A DNA stretch of 37,381 nucleotides from Oscillochloris sp. (GTDB taxonomy: Bacteria > Chloroflexota > Chloroflexia > Chloroflexales > Chloroflexaceae): the NCBI GenBank assembly GCA_012032775.1, contig JAAUQO010000034.1, positions 1 through 37,381 on the forward strand, read 5' to 3'. Below, in pieces: positions 1 to 7,709 of this stretch. The notes under the pieces are model-generated. The model was not told where the DNA came from, did no database searches, and saw only the letters and a list, made by a program, of their open reading frames with translations. The position numbers and the translations under genes were made by a program. How positions within the stretch are numbered: position 1 is the first letter of the stretch; the number at the start of each line of letters is the position of its first letter.

Positions 1-1
1 G

Positions 2-151
2 ATCAGCGGCAGCCTCGATCGCGCGCAGTTGCGGGTGCAGTGGACGCAGTTTGCGCGCCTTGAACGCCATAGCGACGGCAGCTTCAGCCTTGGGCGTCTC
101 GGCGACGAAACACTACGCCTGGCCCCCGGTGAGCGCTACCGCTGGCCGTAG
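2..151 (+). CDS. C-terminal end of an unidentified protein (partial)
   Basis: The first 150 bases read as one open frame from the window edge to a TAG at 149-151, giving 49 residues that end in APGERYRWP. The codon choice (GC-rich third positions, many CGC and GGC) matches the real genes downstream, which is why I take it as the tail of a gene cut by the window start. I do not recognise the family. In many genomes nuoH lies just before nuoI, but this tail is hydrophilic and does not look like the end of NuoH. It could also be non-coding. Confidence 0.4.
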   Translation: MSGSLDRAQLRVQWTQFARLERHSDGSFSLGRLGDETLRLAPGERYRWP

Positions 152-576
152 TCACATCGCAGATTGTGCCAAGCGCGCTCGGATGCCATACCCATGGCGG
201 GACAACCTCAAAGGCTGCAACAGTCTGGCTTAATGCTACAACAGAACTTACCTTTTGCTGCATCAGCACGCCATTCACACATCACTCTGAGCAGAGGTGC
301 AGCTCGCTCAGAATGACAAGCTTCGTTGTACTGTTAGGGCGATTGCAGGTAGAGGAACGAAACAAGTGATGGCAGCGTCGAGATAACGCAGTGTTCGATG
401 GCCAAGCCCTTTGTGTCTGTCAGTACTAGCTCGCTCTTCGCACGGCGTCTCGACACGACAGGCTTTGCAAGGATACCAACGTTATTCCACGAGGGAAACA
501 ATGACTCGGTTCTCAGTTCTCAGTTCTCGGTTCTCGGTTTACTGACGATAACTTCGAATGTGTGGGGGAATATTCA
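152..576. other. Intergenic region before nuoI
   Basis: About 425 bases without a convincing gene. Several short open frames occur, but none has a good ribosome binding site or a recognisable product. The last part (507-541) is a 7-bp tandem array described separately. I see no clear promoter, although the start of the nuoI-N transcript could lie here if the operon does not extend upstream. Confidence 0.5.
507..541. repeat. Heptanucleotide tandem array (5 units)
   Basis: Five consecutive 7-base units: CGGTTCT, CAGTTCT, CAGTTCT, CGGTTCT, CGGTTTA. It lies 35 bases before the nuoI start. Other 7-bp arrays occur in intergenic gaps of this window (about 1598, 4044, 10262, 19927 and 28384), so this belongs to a recurring class of short tandem repeats. 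Confidence 0.75.
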
Positions 577-1074
577 ATGTTCGGACAATTATTTAAGGGC
601 CTGGGAACGACCCTACGTTATATTTTTCGGCCGCCGGTAACGGTGCAATACCCCGAGGTAAAGCGTCCGGTGCGCGAACGCTTTCGTGGCCGGCACGAGT
701 TGAAGCGCTTCGCTGATGGCCAGGAGCGCTGCATCGGTTGTTCGCTCTGCGCCGCAGCCTGCCCGGCCGACGCAATCCTGGTGATTCCGGCCGAGAACGA
801 TCCCAACAATCCGAATTCACCGGGTGAGCGCTACGCCGCCACCTACGAGATCAACATGTTGCGCTGCATCTTCTGCGGCTACTGCGAAGATGCCTGCCCG
901 ACCAATGCGATCGTGTTGGAGCATCAGTACGAGTTATCGTTCTACGACCGGCGTTCGTCGATCTATAGCAAGGAGATGCTGCTGGTTCCGCCGGATCAGG
1001 GCCACGGCGATCCGCCGCCGATCTTGAAGCAGCTTGATCGACGCCCCAGCCCGCCCGCACAGATCGATCTGTAG
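577..1074 (+). CDS. nuoI: NADH-quinone oxidoreductase subunit I
   Basis: A 165-residue ferredoxin-like subunit of respiratory complex I that carries electrons between the peripheral arm and the quinone site. Two classical 4Fe-4S motifs are visible, CIGCSLCAAACP and CIFCGYCEDACP, each CX2CX2CX3CP, spaced as in the family. The N-terminus (FKGLGTTLRYIFRPPVT) matches the amphipathic start that docks NuoI on the membrane arm. I chose the ATG at 577 because GGGGGA lies a few bases upstream; an in-frame GTG at 562 would add only five residues. The stop codon overlaps the AGGAG that serves nuoJ, so the two genes are tightly coupled. Confidence 0.97.
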   Translation: MFGQLFKGLGTTLRYIFRPPVTVQYPEVKRPVRERFRGRHELKRFADGQERCIGCSLCAAACPADAILVIPAENDPNNPNSPGERYAATYEINMLRCIFCGYCEDACPTNAIVLEHQYELSFYDRRSSIYSKEMLLVPPDQGHGDPPPILKQLDRRPSPPAQIDL

Positions 1075-1084
1075 GAGTTGATGT

Positions 1085-1591
1085 ATGGAGTTCGTTCTCT
1101 TCTTCGTTACCGCCGCAATTGCGATCGCCGGAGCCGTGGCGATGTTGCTCAGCCGGAATGCGGTACATAGCGCATTGTTTCTGTTGCTGAACTTCGCTGC
1201 GATCGCCGTGCTCTTTCTGCTGTTGCAATCGCCGTTTCTGTTCACCATTCAGCTCACAGTCTATGCCGGCGCGATCATGGTGCTCTTCCTGTTTGTGATG
1301 ATGCTGTTGGGCGCCGAACAGGTGGAAGATTCGCCCGATCTGATCGCATGGCAGCGGCCATTGGCCTGGCTTCTTGGCCTGGGCTTACTGGCGGTGGCCG
1401 GGTTCGCGGCTTTCAACAACAGCGGCGTACTGCCCCCCGGCGGCGAGGAAGCGTTAATCTTCGGCGATCCGGCGGTGTTGGGCGCGATCCTCTTCACCGA
1501 GTATCTGCTGCCCTTCGAGATCACCGGCTTCATTCTGCTGATCGCCGTGATCGGCGTGGTGGTACTGAATCAGCGCGGGCGGAAAGCGTAG
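1085..1591 (+). CDS. nuoJ: NADH-quinone oxidoreductase subunit J
   Basis: A 168-residue membrane subunit of complex I with about five hydrophobic helices. The family signature is visible around residues 18-65, where SRNAVHSALFLLLNF is followed by FLFTIQLTVYAGAIMVLFLFVMMLL split over the next helices. This region contains the pi-bulge helix that links the quinone site to the proton channels. AGGAG lies 8 bases before the ATG. The C-terminus (GVVVLNQRGRKA) is normal. The gap to nuoK is unusually long for a nuo operon (166 bases) and contains repeat sequence. Confidence 0.96.
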   Translation: MEFVLFFVTAAIAIAGAVAMLLSRNAVHSALFLLLNFAAIAVLFLLLQSPFLFTIQLTVYAGAIMVLFLFVMMLLGAEQVEDSPDLIAWQRPLAWLLGLGLLAVAGFAAFNNSGVLPPGGEEALIFGDPAVLGAILFTEYLLPFEITGFILLIAVIGVVVLNQRGRKA

Positions 1592-1757
1592 TTGGAATGC
1601 AGAATACAGAATGGCAGCACATCCGGCAGTGAACACAAAGTGGTTTGTGGTCTGAGCATTCTTCTACGAGCCGCGCAGTAGCGCGTCAGGCATCAAGAAT
1701 CAGGCATCTCGCTGCATGTGATGGTCGCCTTTTATGTAAGGGCTGAAGGATTACTCA
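1592..1757. other. nuoJ-nuoK gap with repeat sequence
   Basis: This gap begins with a short 7-bp periodic stretch (GCAGAAT, ACAGAAT at about 1599-1612). It also carries, at 1667-1708, a match to the reverse complement of the dispersed repeat found at 19927-20015 and 28384-28472: CGAGCCGCGC, then GCGCGTCAGGCATCA, then CAGGCATC. A weak ribosome binding site (AAGG) sits before the nuoK ATG at 1758. Confidence 0.6.
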
Positions 1758-2059
1758 ATGATTCCGATTACCTACTATATTTTGCTCAGCGCGATTCTGT
1801 TCACGATCGGTGTGCTCGGCGTACTGCTGCGACGTAATGCGATTGTCGTGTTTATGTCGGTCGAGTTGATGCTGAATGCGGCGAATCTGGCGCTGGTGGC
1901 GTTCGCCCGTGAGCGCCTGAGCATCGATGGGCAGGTGCTGGTCTTTTCGTGATTACCGTCGCCGCCGCCGAGGTTGCGGTCGGCCTGGCGCTGCTGGTGG
2001 CGATCTTCCGTACCAAGAACACGGCGGATGTCGATGCGGTCAGTACCCTGAAGGGCTAA
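1758..2059 (+). CDS. nuoK: NADH-quinone oxidoreductase subunit K (frameshifted as read)
   Basis: NuoK is a small three-helix membrane subunit of complex I with conserved buried glutamates used in proton translocation. The first 64 codons give a normal N-terminus ([20 protein letters not shown], including the key Glu). The frame then stops right after DGQVLVFS. One frame over, the sequence continues exactly as NuoK should ([20 protein letters not shown]) to a TAA at 2057-2059. Adding one T to the TTTT run at 1944-1947 restores a 100-residue protein, the usual family length. I therefore treat it as one gene with a single-base loss, more likely a sequencing error than a true break, because NuoK is essential to the complex. 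Confidence 0.9.
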
Positions 2060-2062
2060 GTT

Positions 2063-4000
2063 ATGGAATTGGCAATCTGGCTCATCCCGCTGCTGCCGCT
2101 GCTTGGTTTTCTGCTGAATGTGTTTGTGATTCGGCAGGAACGCGCGTCGGGCTATGTCGCCAGTGGGATGGTGATCGGCTCGTTTGTGGTGGCGGTGGTG
2201 GCATTTGTGGCGCTGGCCGGCCTGCCCGTTGAAGAGCGGCGGATTATGTCGGCCGGTTGGGAATGGATCAGTACCGGCGCACTCAGCGTGCCGTTCGGGA
2301 TTATGCTCGACCCGCTCTCGGGGGTGATGGTGCTGCTGGTTACCGGCGTCGGCGCGCTGATCCATGTGTATTCGATCGGCTATATGCACGGCGACCCGCG
2401 GGTGGTGCGCTACTTCGCCTATCTGAACCTGTTCATCACCATGATGTTGTTCCTGGTGATGGCGAACAATATGCTGCTGCTCTTCCTTGGCTGGGAGGGC
2501 GTCGGCCTGTGTTCGTTCCTGCTGATTGGGTTCTGGTTCGAGCGGCGTACCGCCGGTGAGGCGGCGGTTAAAGCGTTTGTCGCCAATCGCATCGGCGATG
2601 CGGCCTTTCTCCTGGCTATGCTGGCGATCTTCGCCAACTTCGGCACGCTTAATTTCTATGAAGTGCCGGGCACGAGTGAGGTCGGCGGTTTCTTGGAACG
2701 CAGCTTCGAGATTAGTGGGCAAACGTTCGGCCCCGACTGGCAGCCGATTCTGATTGCCACCGGGATCTCATTCCTGCTGCTGATCGGTGCAACCGGCAAG
2801 TCGGCCCAGGTGCCGCTGTTCGTCTGGTTGCCCGACGCAATGGCCGGCCCGACGCCGGTTTCGGCGCTTATCCACGCCGCCACCATGGTTACCGGCGGCG
2901 TTTATTTAATGGCGCGCACGCATCCGCTGTTCGAGGCTTCGCCCGCTACGCAAAGTTGGGTGATGTTTGTCGGCGTGAGCACGGCGATTATCGCGGCGAC
3001 CGCCGCCGTGGCCCAGTGGGATATCAAGCGCGTGCTGGCCTATTCAACCGTCTCGCAGCTCGGCTTTATGGTCGCTGCCTGCGGGATGGGCGCGTATGTC
3101 GCCGCGATCTTCCACTTGCTGACCCACGGTATTTTCAAGGCGCTGCTCTTCCTCGGCTCCGGCTCGGTGATCCACGGCACCCACGATACGCAGGATATGC
3201 GCAAGATGGGCGGGCTGCGCAAAGCCATGCCGACAACCTATTGGACATACCTGATCGGCGCGTTTGCCCTGGCCGGGATCTTCCCTTTCGCCGGCTTCTG
3301 GAGCAAGGATGAGATTATTGCCCATGCCTGGACCCACCAGGACTATCTGGTGTTTCTGGGATTGTTCACCGCCTCGCTTTTGACGGCGCTTTACATGGGC
3401 CGGCAGATCGCACTGGTCTTTTTCGGCGAGCAGCGCGATCCCACCTACCACCCACACGAGAGCGGCCGCGTGATGACGGTGCCGTTAATGGTGCTGGCGG
3501 TCGGCGCGATAATCGGCGGCGTGATCAACTTGCCGGTGCTGCACTGGCTCGGCACCTGGCTGGAGCCGGTGCTGGAAGAGGCGCCGGCCGCGTTTGGCCT
3601 GGTCAACATCATCCTGGCGTTGATCGCAACCCTGGCGGCGATGGGCATGTTCTATCTGGGCTGGCGCATTTACACCAATAATGCCGCCCGGATCAAGGTC
3701 GGCGGCAAAGATCCGGCCTACCGCTACGGCGGCGATATCTGGGATGGTTTGGAGGAAGCCTGGTATATCGATCGGCTCTACAATCGGACGATTGTGGCGG
3801 GCTTCAAGGGTTTGTCGGGGTTTCTTGGTCGGGTGTTCGATCCACAAGGGGTTGACGGCCTCGTCACCGGCGTCGGTCGGATCTTCGGCCAGATGGGTGA
3901 GGGCGTACGGCGCTTCCAGAGCGGCTACGTTCGCACCTACGCGCTGGTGTTTACCGTTGGCGTAGTGATCATCCTCGGCTTTCTGGTACTGGCGCAGTGA
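2063..4000 (+). CDS. nuoL: NADH-quinone oxidoreductase subunit L
   Basis: A 645-residue antiporter-like proton-pumping subunit of complex I. Family features include YIGYMHGDP-like sequence near residue 108, the MLLLFLGWEGVGLCSFLLIG helix with the conserved Glu, and the GATGKSAQVPLFVWLPDAM helix followed by GPTPVSALIHAATMVTGG. The C-terminus has the long extension with the lateral helix expected for NuoL. It starts three bases after the nuoK stop with AAGGG upstream, so it is transcribed with the operon. No frameshift is visible in this gene. Confidence 0.97.
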   Translation: MELAIWLIPLLPLLGFLLNVFVIRQERASGYVASGMVIGSFVVAVVAFVALAGLPVEERRIMSAGWEWISTGALSVPFGIMLDPLSGVMVLLVTGVGALIHVYSIGYMHGDPRVVRYFAYLNLFITMMLFLVMANNMLLLFLGWEGVGLCSFLLIGFWFERRTAGEAAVKAFVANRIGDAAFLLAMLAIFANFGTLNFYEVPGTSEVGGFLERSFEISGQTFGPDWQPILIATGISFLLLIGATGKSAQVPLFVWLPDAMAGPTPVSALIHAATMVTGGVYLMARTHPLFEASPATQSWVMFVGVSTAIIAATAAVAQWDIKRVLAYSTVSQLGFMVAACGMGAYVAAIFHLLTHGIFKALLFLGSGSVIHGTHDTQDMRKMGGLRKAMPTTYWTYLIGAFALAGIFPFAGFWSKDEIIAHAWTHQDYLVFLGLFTASLLTALYMGRQIALVFFGEQRDPTYHPHESGRVMTVPLMVLAVGAIIGGVINLPVLHWLGTWLEPVLEEAPAAFGLVNIILALIATLAAMGMFYLGWRIYTNNAARIKVGGKDPAYRYGGDIWDGLEEAWYIDRLYNRTIVAGFKGLSGFLGRVFDPQGVDGLVTGVGRIFGQMGEGVRRFQSGYVRTYALVFTVGVVIILGFLVLAQ

Positions 4001-4110
4001 GGGCCGGCGCAAATGCAGAACGCAGAATAACGAAATGCCCAACCCTGTAGCCTGTACCCCGTTTCCTGTAGCCTTTGTCCTCTTGTTCCGGCGCTCAGGG
4101 AGGTGTCAGC
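4001..4110. repeat. Heptanucleotide array in nuoL-nuoM gap
   Basis: The gap holds two 7-bp periodic stretches. One begins GCAGAAC, GCAGAAT at about 4014. The other runs from 4044 as CCTGTAG, CCTGTAC, CCCGTTT, CCTGTAG, CCTTTGT, CCTCTTG. The phase is kept over at least six units. GGGAGGTG at about 4098 is the ribosome binding site of nuoM. Confidence 0.65.
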
Positions 4111-5660
4111 ATGAATGCGCTTAATGTACCGCTTCTTTCCGCCATTGTCTGGTTACCAGCCCTGGGCGGCCTGATGATGTTGTTGCTGCCGCGAGCCAAT
4201 GACCGGCTTGCGCGCCAGGCCGCCCTGGCCACCAGTTCGATCGTTTTTCTGATCTCGCTGGTACTGCCGTTTACGTTTCGCGCCGATCTGGCTCAGACGA
4301 TGCAGTTCGTCGATCAAGCGCCCTGGCTGCCCAGCCTCGGGATCAATTACGCCGTTGCGATCGATGGGATCAACCTGTGGCTGGTTGTGCTGACCACCTT
4401 CCTGACCCCGATTGTTGTCCTTTCCACCTGGGATTCGGTGCATAAGGATGTGCGCAACTTTCTGAGCCTGCTGCTGCTGCTTGAGACGGCGATGATCGGG
4501 GTGTTTGTGGCGCAGGACTTGTTGCTGTTCTACATTTTCTGGGAGTTCACCCTTATCCCGATGACGTTCCTGATCGGTATCTGGGGCGGCGGCAATCGGG
4601 TGTATGCGGCGCGTAAGTTTTTCCTCTACACCTTCGCCGGCTCGGTGCTGATGCTACTCGGCATCATTGGCTTGTACGTGCTCCATCGCGGCGCCGTCGG
4701 TACGAGCGATCCGAGTTTCGCCGGCACGATGAACGTCAACACAATCATCGCCGACATGCGCGCCGGGCGCTTCACCCTTGATGCAACAATGGAGCGCCTG
4801 CTGTTCGGGGCGTTCTTCCTGGCCTTCGCCGTGAAGGTGCCGCTCTGGCCCTTCCACACCTGGCTGCCCGATGCCCACGTCGAGGCGCCGACCGCCGGCT
4901 CGGTGATCCTGGCCGGTGTACTGCTGAAACTCGGCAGCTACGGCATGATCCGCTACAACCTGATGCTCTTCCCTGAGGCTTCGCGCTGGGCCGCGCCTGC
5001 GGTCGCGATTCTGGCGATCATCGGGATCATCTACGGCGCAGCTGTGGCCTTTGCCCAGAACGATATGAAGAAGTTGGTGGCGTATTCTTCGGTAAGCCAC
5101 ATGGGCTTTATTGTGCTGGGGATCTTCGCCCTGAATGCTGAAGGCATCACCGGCGCGATCCTGCAGATGATCAACCATGGCATCAGTACCAGCGCCCTGT
5201 TCCTGATCGTCGGCGTGCTCTACGAGCGGCGCCATACCCGCGAACTCAGCGAGTATGGCGGTCTCTGGAAGGTGATGCCGGTCTATGCCGGGATCACGTT
5301 GCTGGTGGCGCTCTCATCGGCCGGCTGCCGGGACTGAACGGCTTTGTCGGCGAATTCACGATTATGCAGGGCGCGTTCCTTTCGCCCGAATTGGGCTGGC
5401 CCTTCCTGGCATTCGCCGTGCTTGGCGTGGTGCTGGCGGCGGTCTACCTGCTCAAGTTGTATCGCACAGTTTTTATGGGCGAGGTGACAAATCCGGCGAA
5501 CAGCAATCTACCCGACCTCAGCCGGCGCGAGTTGGCGGCATTGGTGATACTTTGTGTGCCGATCGTCGTGCTCGGCCTCTACCCATACCTGCTGCTCAAC
5601 GGCATGCAAACCACGGTTGCCGATCTGATCGACGCCGTCGGGGTGGTGGCCGGCCGGTAA
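4111..5660 (+). CDS. nuoM: NADH-quinone oxidoreductase subunit M (frameshifted as read)
   Basis: A proton-pumping antiporter-like subunit of complex I. Hallmarks are LLFYIFWEFTLIPMTFLIG with its conserved Glu, the helix AFAVKVPLWPFHTWLPDAH followed by VEAPTAGSVILAGVLLKLG, and YSSVSHMGF. I chose the ATG at 4111 because GGGAGGTG precedes it. The frame ends early at 5337 after LLVALSSAG. The next frame supplies the missing end (LPGLNGFVGEFTIMQGAF onward) to the TAA at 5658-5660. One missing C near 5325 (GGCTGCCGG instead of GGCCTGCCGG) explains it and restores 516 residues, normal for NuoM. This is most likely a sequencing error. Confidence 0.93.
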
Positions 5661-5667
5661 AATGTGT

Positions 5668-5706
5668 GTGGAGTGCCGGTGCGGCGGCGCCCTGTCGGCA
5701 CTCCAC
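5668..5706. other. Hairpin between nuoM and nuoN
   Basis: A perfect 11-bp inverted repeat, GTGGAGTGCCG at 5668-5678 and CGGCACTCCAC at 5696-5706, separated by 17 GC-rich bases. No T-tract follows, so it is not a standard intrinsic terminator. It may stabilise or process the mRNA. Confidence 0.7.
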
Positions 5707-5733
5707 GAATTGATCGCAAATGAATGGTGTTGA

Positions 5734-7197
5734 ATGGAACAGATCGTCATTCCTCCTGTAAATCTGGCCTTGATCGCTCCGCTGCTGACGGTGGTTGCCT
5801 GGGCGACGGTCTTGCTCCTGGTTGATGTGTTCGCCATCCCGACCAACAACAAGAAACTTACCGGCTATCTTGCGATCGCCGGCTTGATTGTGGCCGGTCT
5901 GGTGGCGATCCCACTCTGGAACCTGCCGCCCGACAGCACATTCAGCGGCATGGTGCGCCATGATCCCTATGCGCTCACGCTGACCTGGATCTTTCTGGTG
6001 GTCGGCATCATCAGCATCATCATGGCGCTCGATTATCTGCCGCGCCAGGGCATCGAGCAGGGTGAATTTTACGCCCTGGTTATGTTCGCCGTCGGCGGGA
6101 TGATCCTTATGGCCCAGAGCGCCGATCTGATCGTGCTGTTCCTGGCCCTTGAGACCCTGTCGATCACGCTGTACATCCTGACCGGTTTCGCCTATCCGCG
6201 GCTGACTTCGGAAGAGGCGGCGATGAAGTACCTGATCCTGGGTGCGTTTGCCGCCGGATTCTTTGTGTACGGCATTGCGTTGATCTTCGGCGCCACCGGC
6301 ACGACAAATCTGACGGCAATCGGCGAGGTTGCCCTGCAAGTGGTCGGCGGGGATCCAACCCTGCTGCTGCTCGGCGCAGGCATGGTGTTGATCGCCTTCG
6401 CCTTCAAAGTGGCGCTGGTGCCGTTCCATATGTGGACGCCCGATGTCTACGAGGGTTCGCCCACCCCGGTGGCGGCATTCATGAGTGTCGGCACCAAGGG
6501 TGCGGCTCTGGCCGCGCTGCTGCGGATCTTCACCGAAGCGCTCGGCCCGTTGGAGACGCTCTGGCTGCCGGTGCTTTCCGGACTCGCCGCACTCACGATG
6601 ATCGTCGGTAACCTCGGTGCGCTGGCCCAGTTGAACGTCAAGCGCATGCTGGCCTACTCCAGCGTCGGCCACGCCGGGTACATCCTGCTTGGTGTGATCG
6701 TGGCTTCGGATCGCGGCGCGCAGTCGTTTCTGTTCTACATGCTGGCTTACGCCCTGACCAACCTGGGCGCATTCGCCGTGGTGATCGCGTTGGAGCAACG
6801 TGGTGAGTTGGCCTGGAGCCTGGACGATTTCAACGGCCTGTTCCAGCGCCGGCCGATGCTGGCAGTTGCGATGGCGGTATTCATGTTCTCGCTGGCCGGT
6901 GTCCCGCCGACTGCCGGGTTCATGGCGAAGTTCTATGTCTTTACCGCCGCCTACGAGGGCGGCCTGGGTTGGTTGGCGTTGATCGGTGTGCTGACAAGCG
7001 CTGTGGCGGCGTTCTTCTACCTGCGGGTAGTGGTGCGGATGTTTATGCAGGAACCCCTACGCGATGTGGATCCCGAACTGAATCGCGGCTTGAGCTTCGA
7101 TATCGGACTCACGGCGATCGCTACCATGCTGATCGGCCTCATCCCAACCCCGGTGATCTTCCTGGTTGAACGCTCGTTGGTGGCCGCCGGGAGTTAG
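5734..7197 (+). CDS. nuoN: NADH-quinone oxidoreductase subunit N
   Basis: A 487-residue antiporter-like membrane subunit of complex I, predicted to have about 14 helices. Family signatures are ADLIVLFLALETLSITLYIL with the conserved Glu, YLILGAFAAGFFVYG, and the broken helix AFAFKVALVPFHMWTPDVYE followed by GSPTPVAAFMSVGTKGAA, which contains the conserved Lys residues. It is last in the nuo operon, the usual order. The ribosome binding site is weak. A 26-base gap plus the preceding hairpin separates it from nuoM. Confidence 0.96.
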   Translation: MEQIVIPPVNLALIAPLLTVVAWATVLLLVDVFAIPTNNKKLTGYLAIAGLIVAGLVAIPLWNLPPDSTFSGMVRHDPYALTLTWIFLVVGIISIIMALDYLPRQGIEQGEFYALVMFAVGGMILMAQSADLIVLFLALETLSITLYILTGFAYPRLTSEEAAMKYLILGAFAAGFFVYGIALIFGATGTTNLTAIGEVALQVVGGDPTLLLLGAGMVLIAFAFKVALVPFHMWTPDVYEGSPTPVAAFMSVGTKGAALAALLRIFTEALGPLETLWLPVLSGLAALTMIVGNLGALAQLNVKRMLAYSSVGHAGYILLGVIVASDRGAQSFLFYMLAYALTNLGAFAVVIALEQRGELAWSLDDFNGLFQRRPMLAVAMAVFMFSLAGVPPTAGFMAKFYVFTAAYEGGLGWLALIGVLTSAVAAFFYLRVVVRMFMQEPLRDVDPELNRGLSFDIGLTAIATMLIGLIPTPVIFLVERSLVAAGS

Positions 7198-7223
7198 TCG
7201 TCTTCCGCCAAATTCGCTGTGTG

Positions 7224-7279
7224 GGGCGAAGCAGCCCATGTGTGGGCGGAAACAGTGCATTATGTGCGCTGCTTCGCCC
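7224..7279. repeat. Palindromic element, GGGCGAAGCAGC type
   Basis: A perfect 12-bp inverted repeat: GGGCGAAGCAGC at 7224-7235 and its complement GCTGCTTCGCCC at 7268-7279, followed by TTACG. The same arms recur at 12225-12267, 16166-16204 and 30429-30463. It sits between nuoN and gvpA and could end the nuo transcript or act as an mRNA stability element. Confidence 0.75.
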
Positions 7280-7357
7280 TTACGTGTTTGCGGCGGCCTA
7301 ACGTATCCCTAACGGAAGCCTCTCGCACGTCTAACAATAAATTTGTCTCCATGCACC

Positions 7358-7407
7358 TATACTAAGGCTGAGGTAATGGGTTCGCCTGAAAGACATTTAC
7401 GGAGGAA
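7358..7407 (+). promoter_or_regulatory. Putative gvpA -10 box and strong ribosome binding site
   Basis: TATACT at 7358-7363 is a good match to a bacterial -10 box, with no convincing -35 at the right spacing. That could mean an activator or an alternative sigma factor is needed. GGAGGAA at 7401-7407 lies 5 bases before the gvpA ATG and is the strongest Shine-Dalgarno sequence in the cluster, as expected for the highly expressed shell protein. Confidence 0.45.
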
Positions 7408-7412
7408 ACATC

Positions 7413-7622
7413 ATGGCCGTCGAAAAGGTGAACGCTTCGAGCAGTCTTGCCGAGGTGGTCGATCGCATTCTCGATAAGGGTATTGTCATCGATGCGTGGG
7501 TGCGTGTCTCGTTGGTCGGTATTGAATTGTTGGCCATCGAGGCCCGTGTGGTGATCGCCGGTGTCGATACGTACCTCAAGTACGCCGAGGCCGTTGGTTT
7601 GACCGCCGCCGCAACTGCGTAG
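7413..7622 (+). CDS. gvpA: Gas vesicle shell protein GvpA
   Basis: A 69-residue rib protein that polymerises into the hollow, gas-permeable shell. The whole conserved core is present: [20 protein letters not shown], then [20 protein letters not shown], then [16 protein letters not shown]. This is the helix-strand-strand-helix fold of the family with its DKG turn. The length is typical, with a short variable tail (AAATA). It is the first gene of the gas vesicle cluster, with a near-consensus ribosome binding site. A stable hairpin follows it, which in other organisms is associated with high gvpA mRNA relative to downstream genes. Confidence 0.98.
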   Translation: MAVEKVNASSSLAEVVDRILDKGIVIDAWVRVSLVGIELLAIEARVVIAGVDTYLKYAEAVGLTAAATA

Positions 7623-7635
7623 GCTGCTGGAAGTG

Positions 7636-7673
7636 AGAGCCGAGGTTCGACATGTGTGTCGGGCCTCGGCTCT
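7636..7673 (+). terminator. Stable hairpin between gvpA and the gvpC-like gene
   Basis: AGAGCCGAGG (7636-7645) pairs perfectly with CCTCGGCTCT (7664-7673). Inside it CGACA pairs with TGTCG, with two possible U-G pairs between the blocks, leaving a TGTG loop. There is no T-run after it, so it would act as a partial terminator or a 3' stabiliser of a short gvpA transcript. The spacing fits a device that makes GvpA more abundant than the proteins encoded downstream. Confidence 0.65.
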
Positions 7674-7709
7674 GATCCTTGATCGGACATTGATTTCACA
7701 GGGGGCGTC

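Noticed and set aside
1758-2059. Programmed frameshifting in nuoK at the TTTT run.
   Set aside because: Similar single-base losses hit six other unrelated genes, so sequencing or assembly error is the simpler explanation.
1775-2722. A 315-codon minus-strand open frame across nuoK and nuoL.
   Set aside because: Composition (His, Gln, Arg-rich) and complete overlap with nuoK/nuoL show it is a shadow frame.
5596-6798. A 400-codon minus-strand open frame opposite nuoN.
   Set aside because: Low-complexity shadow of nuoN; no start context or domain.
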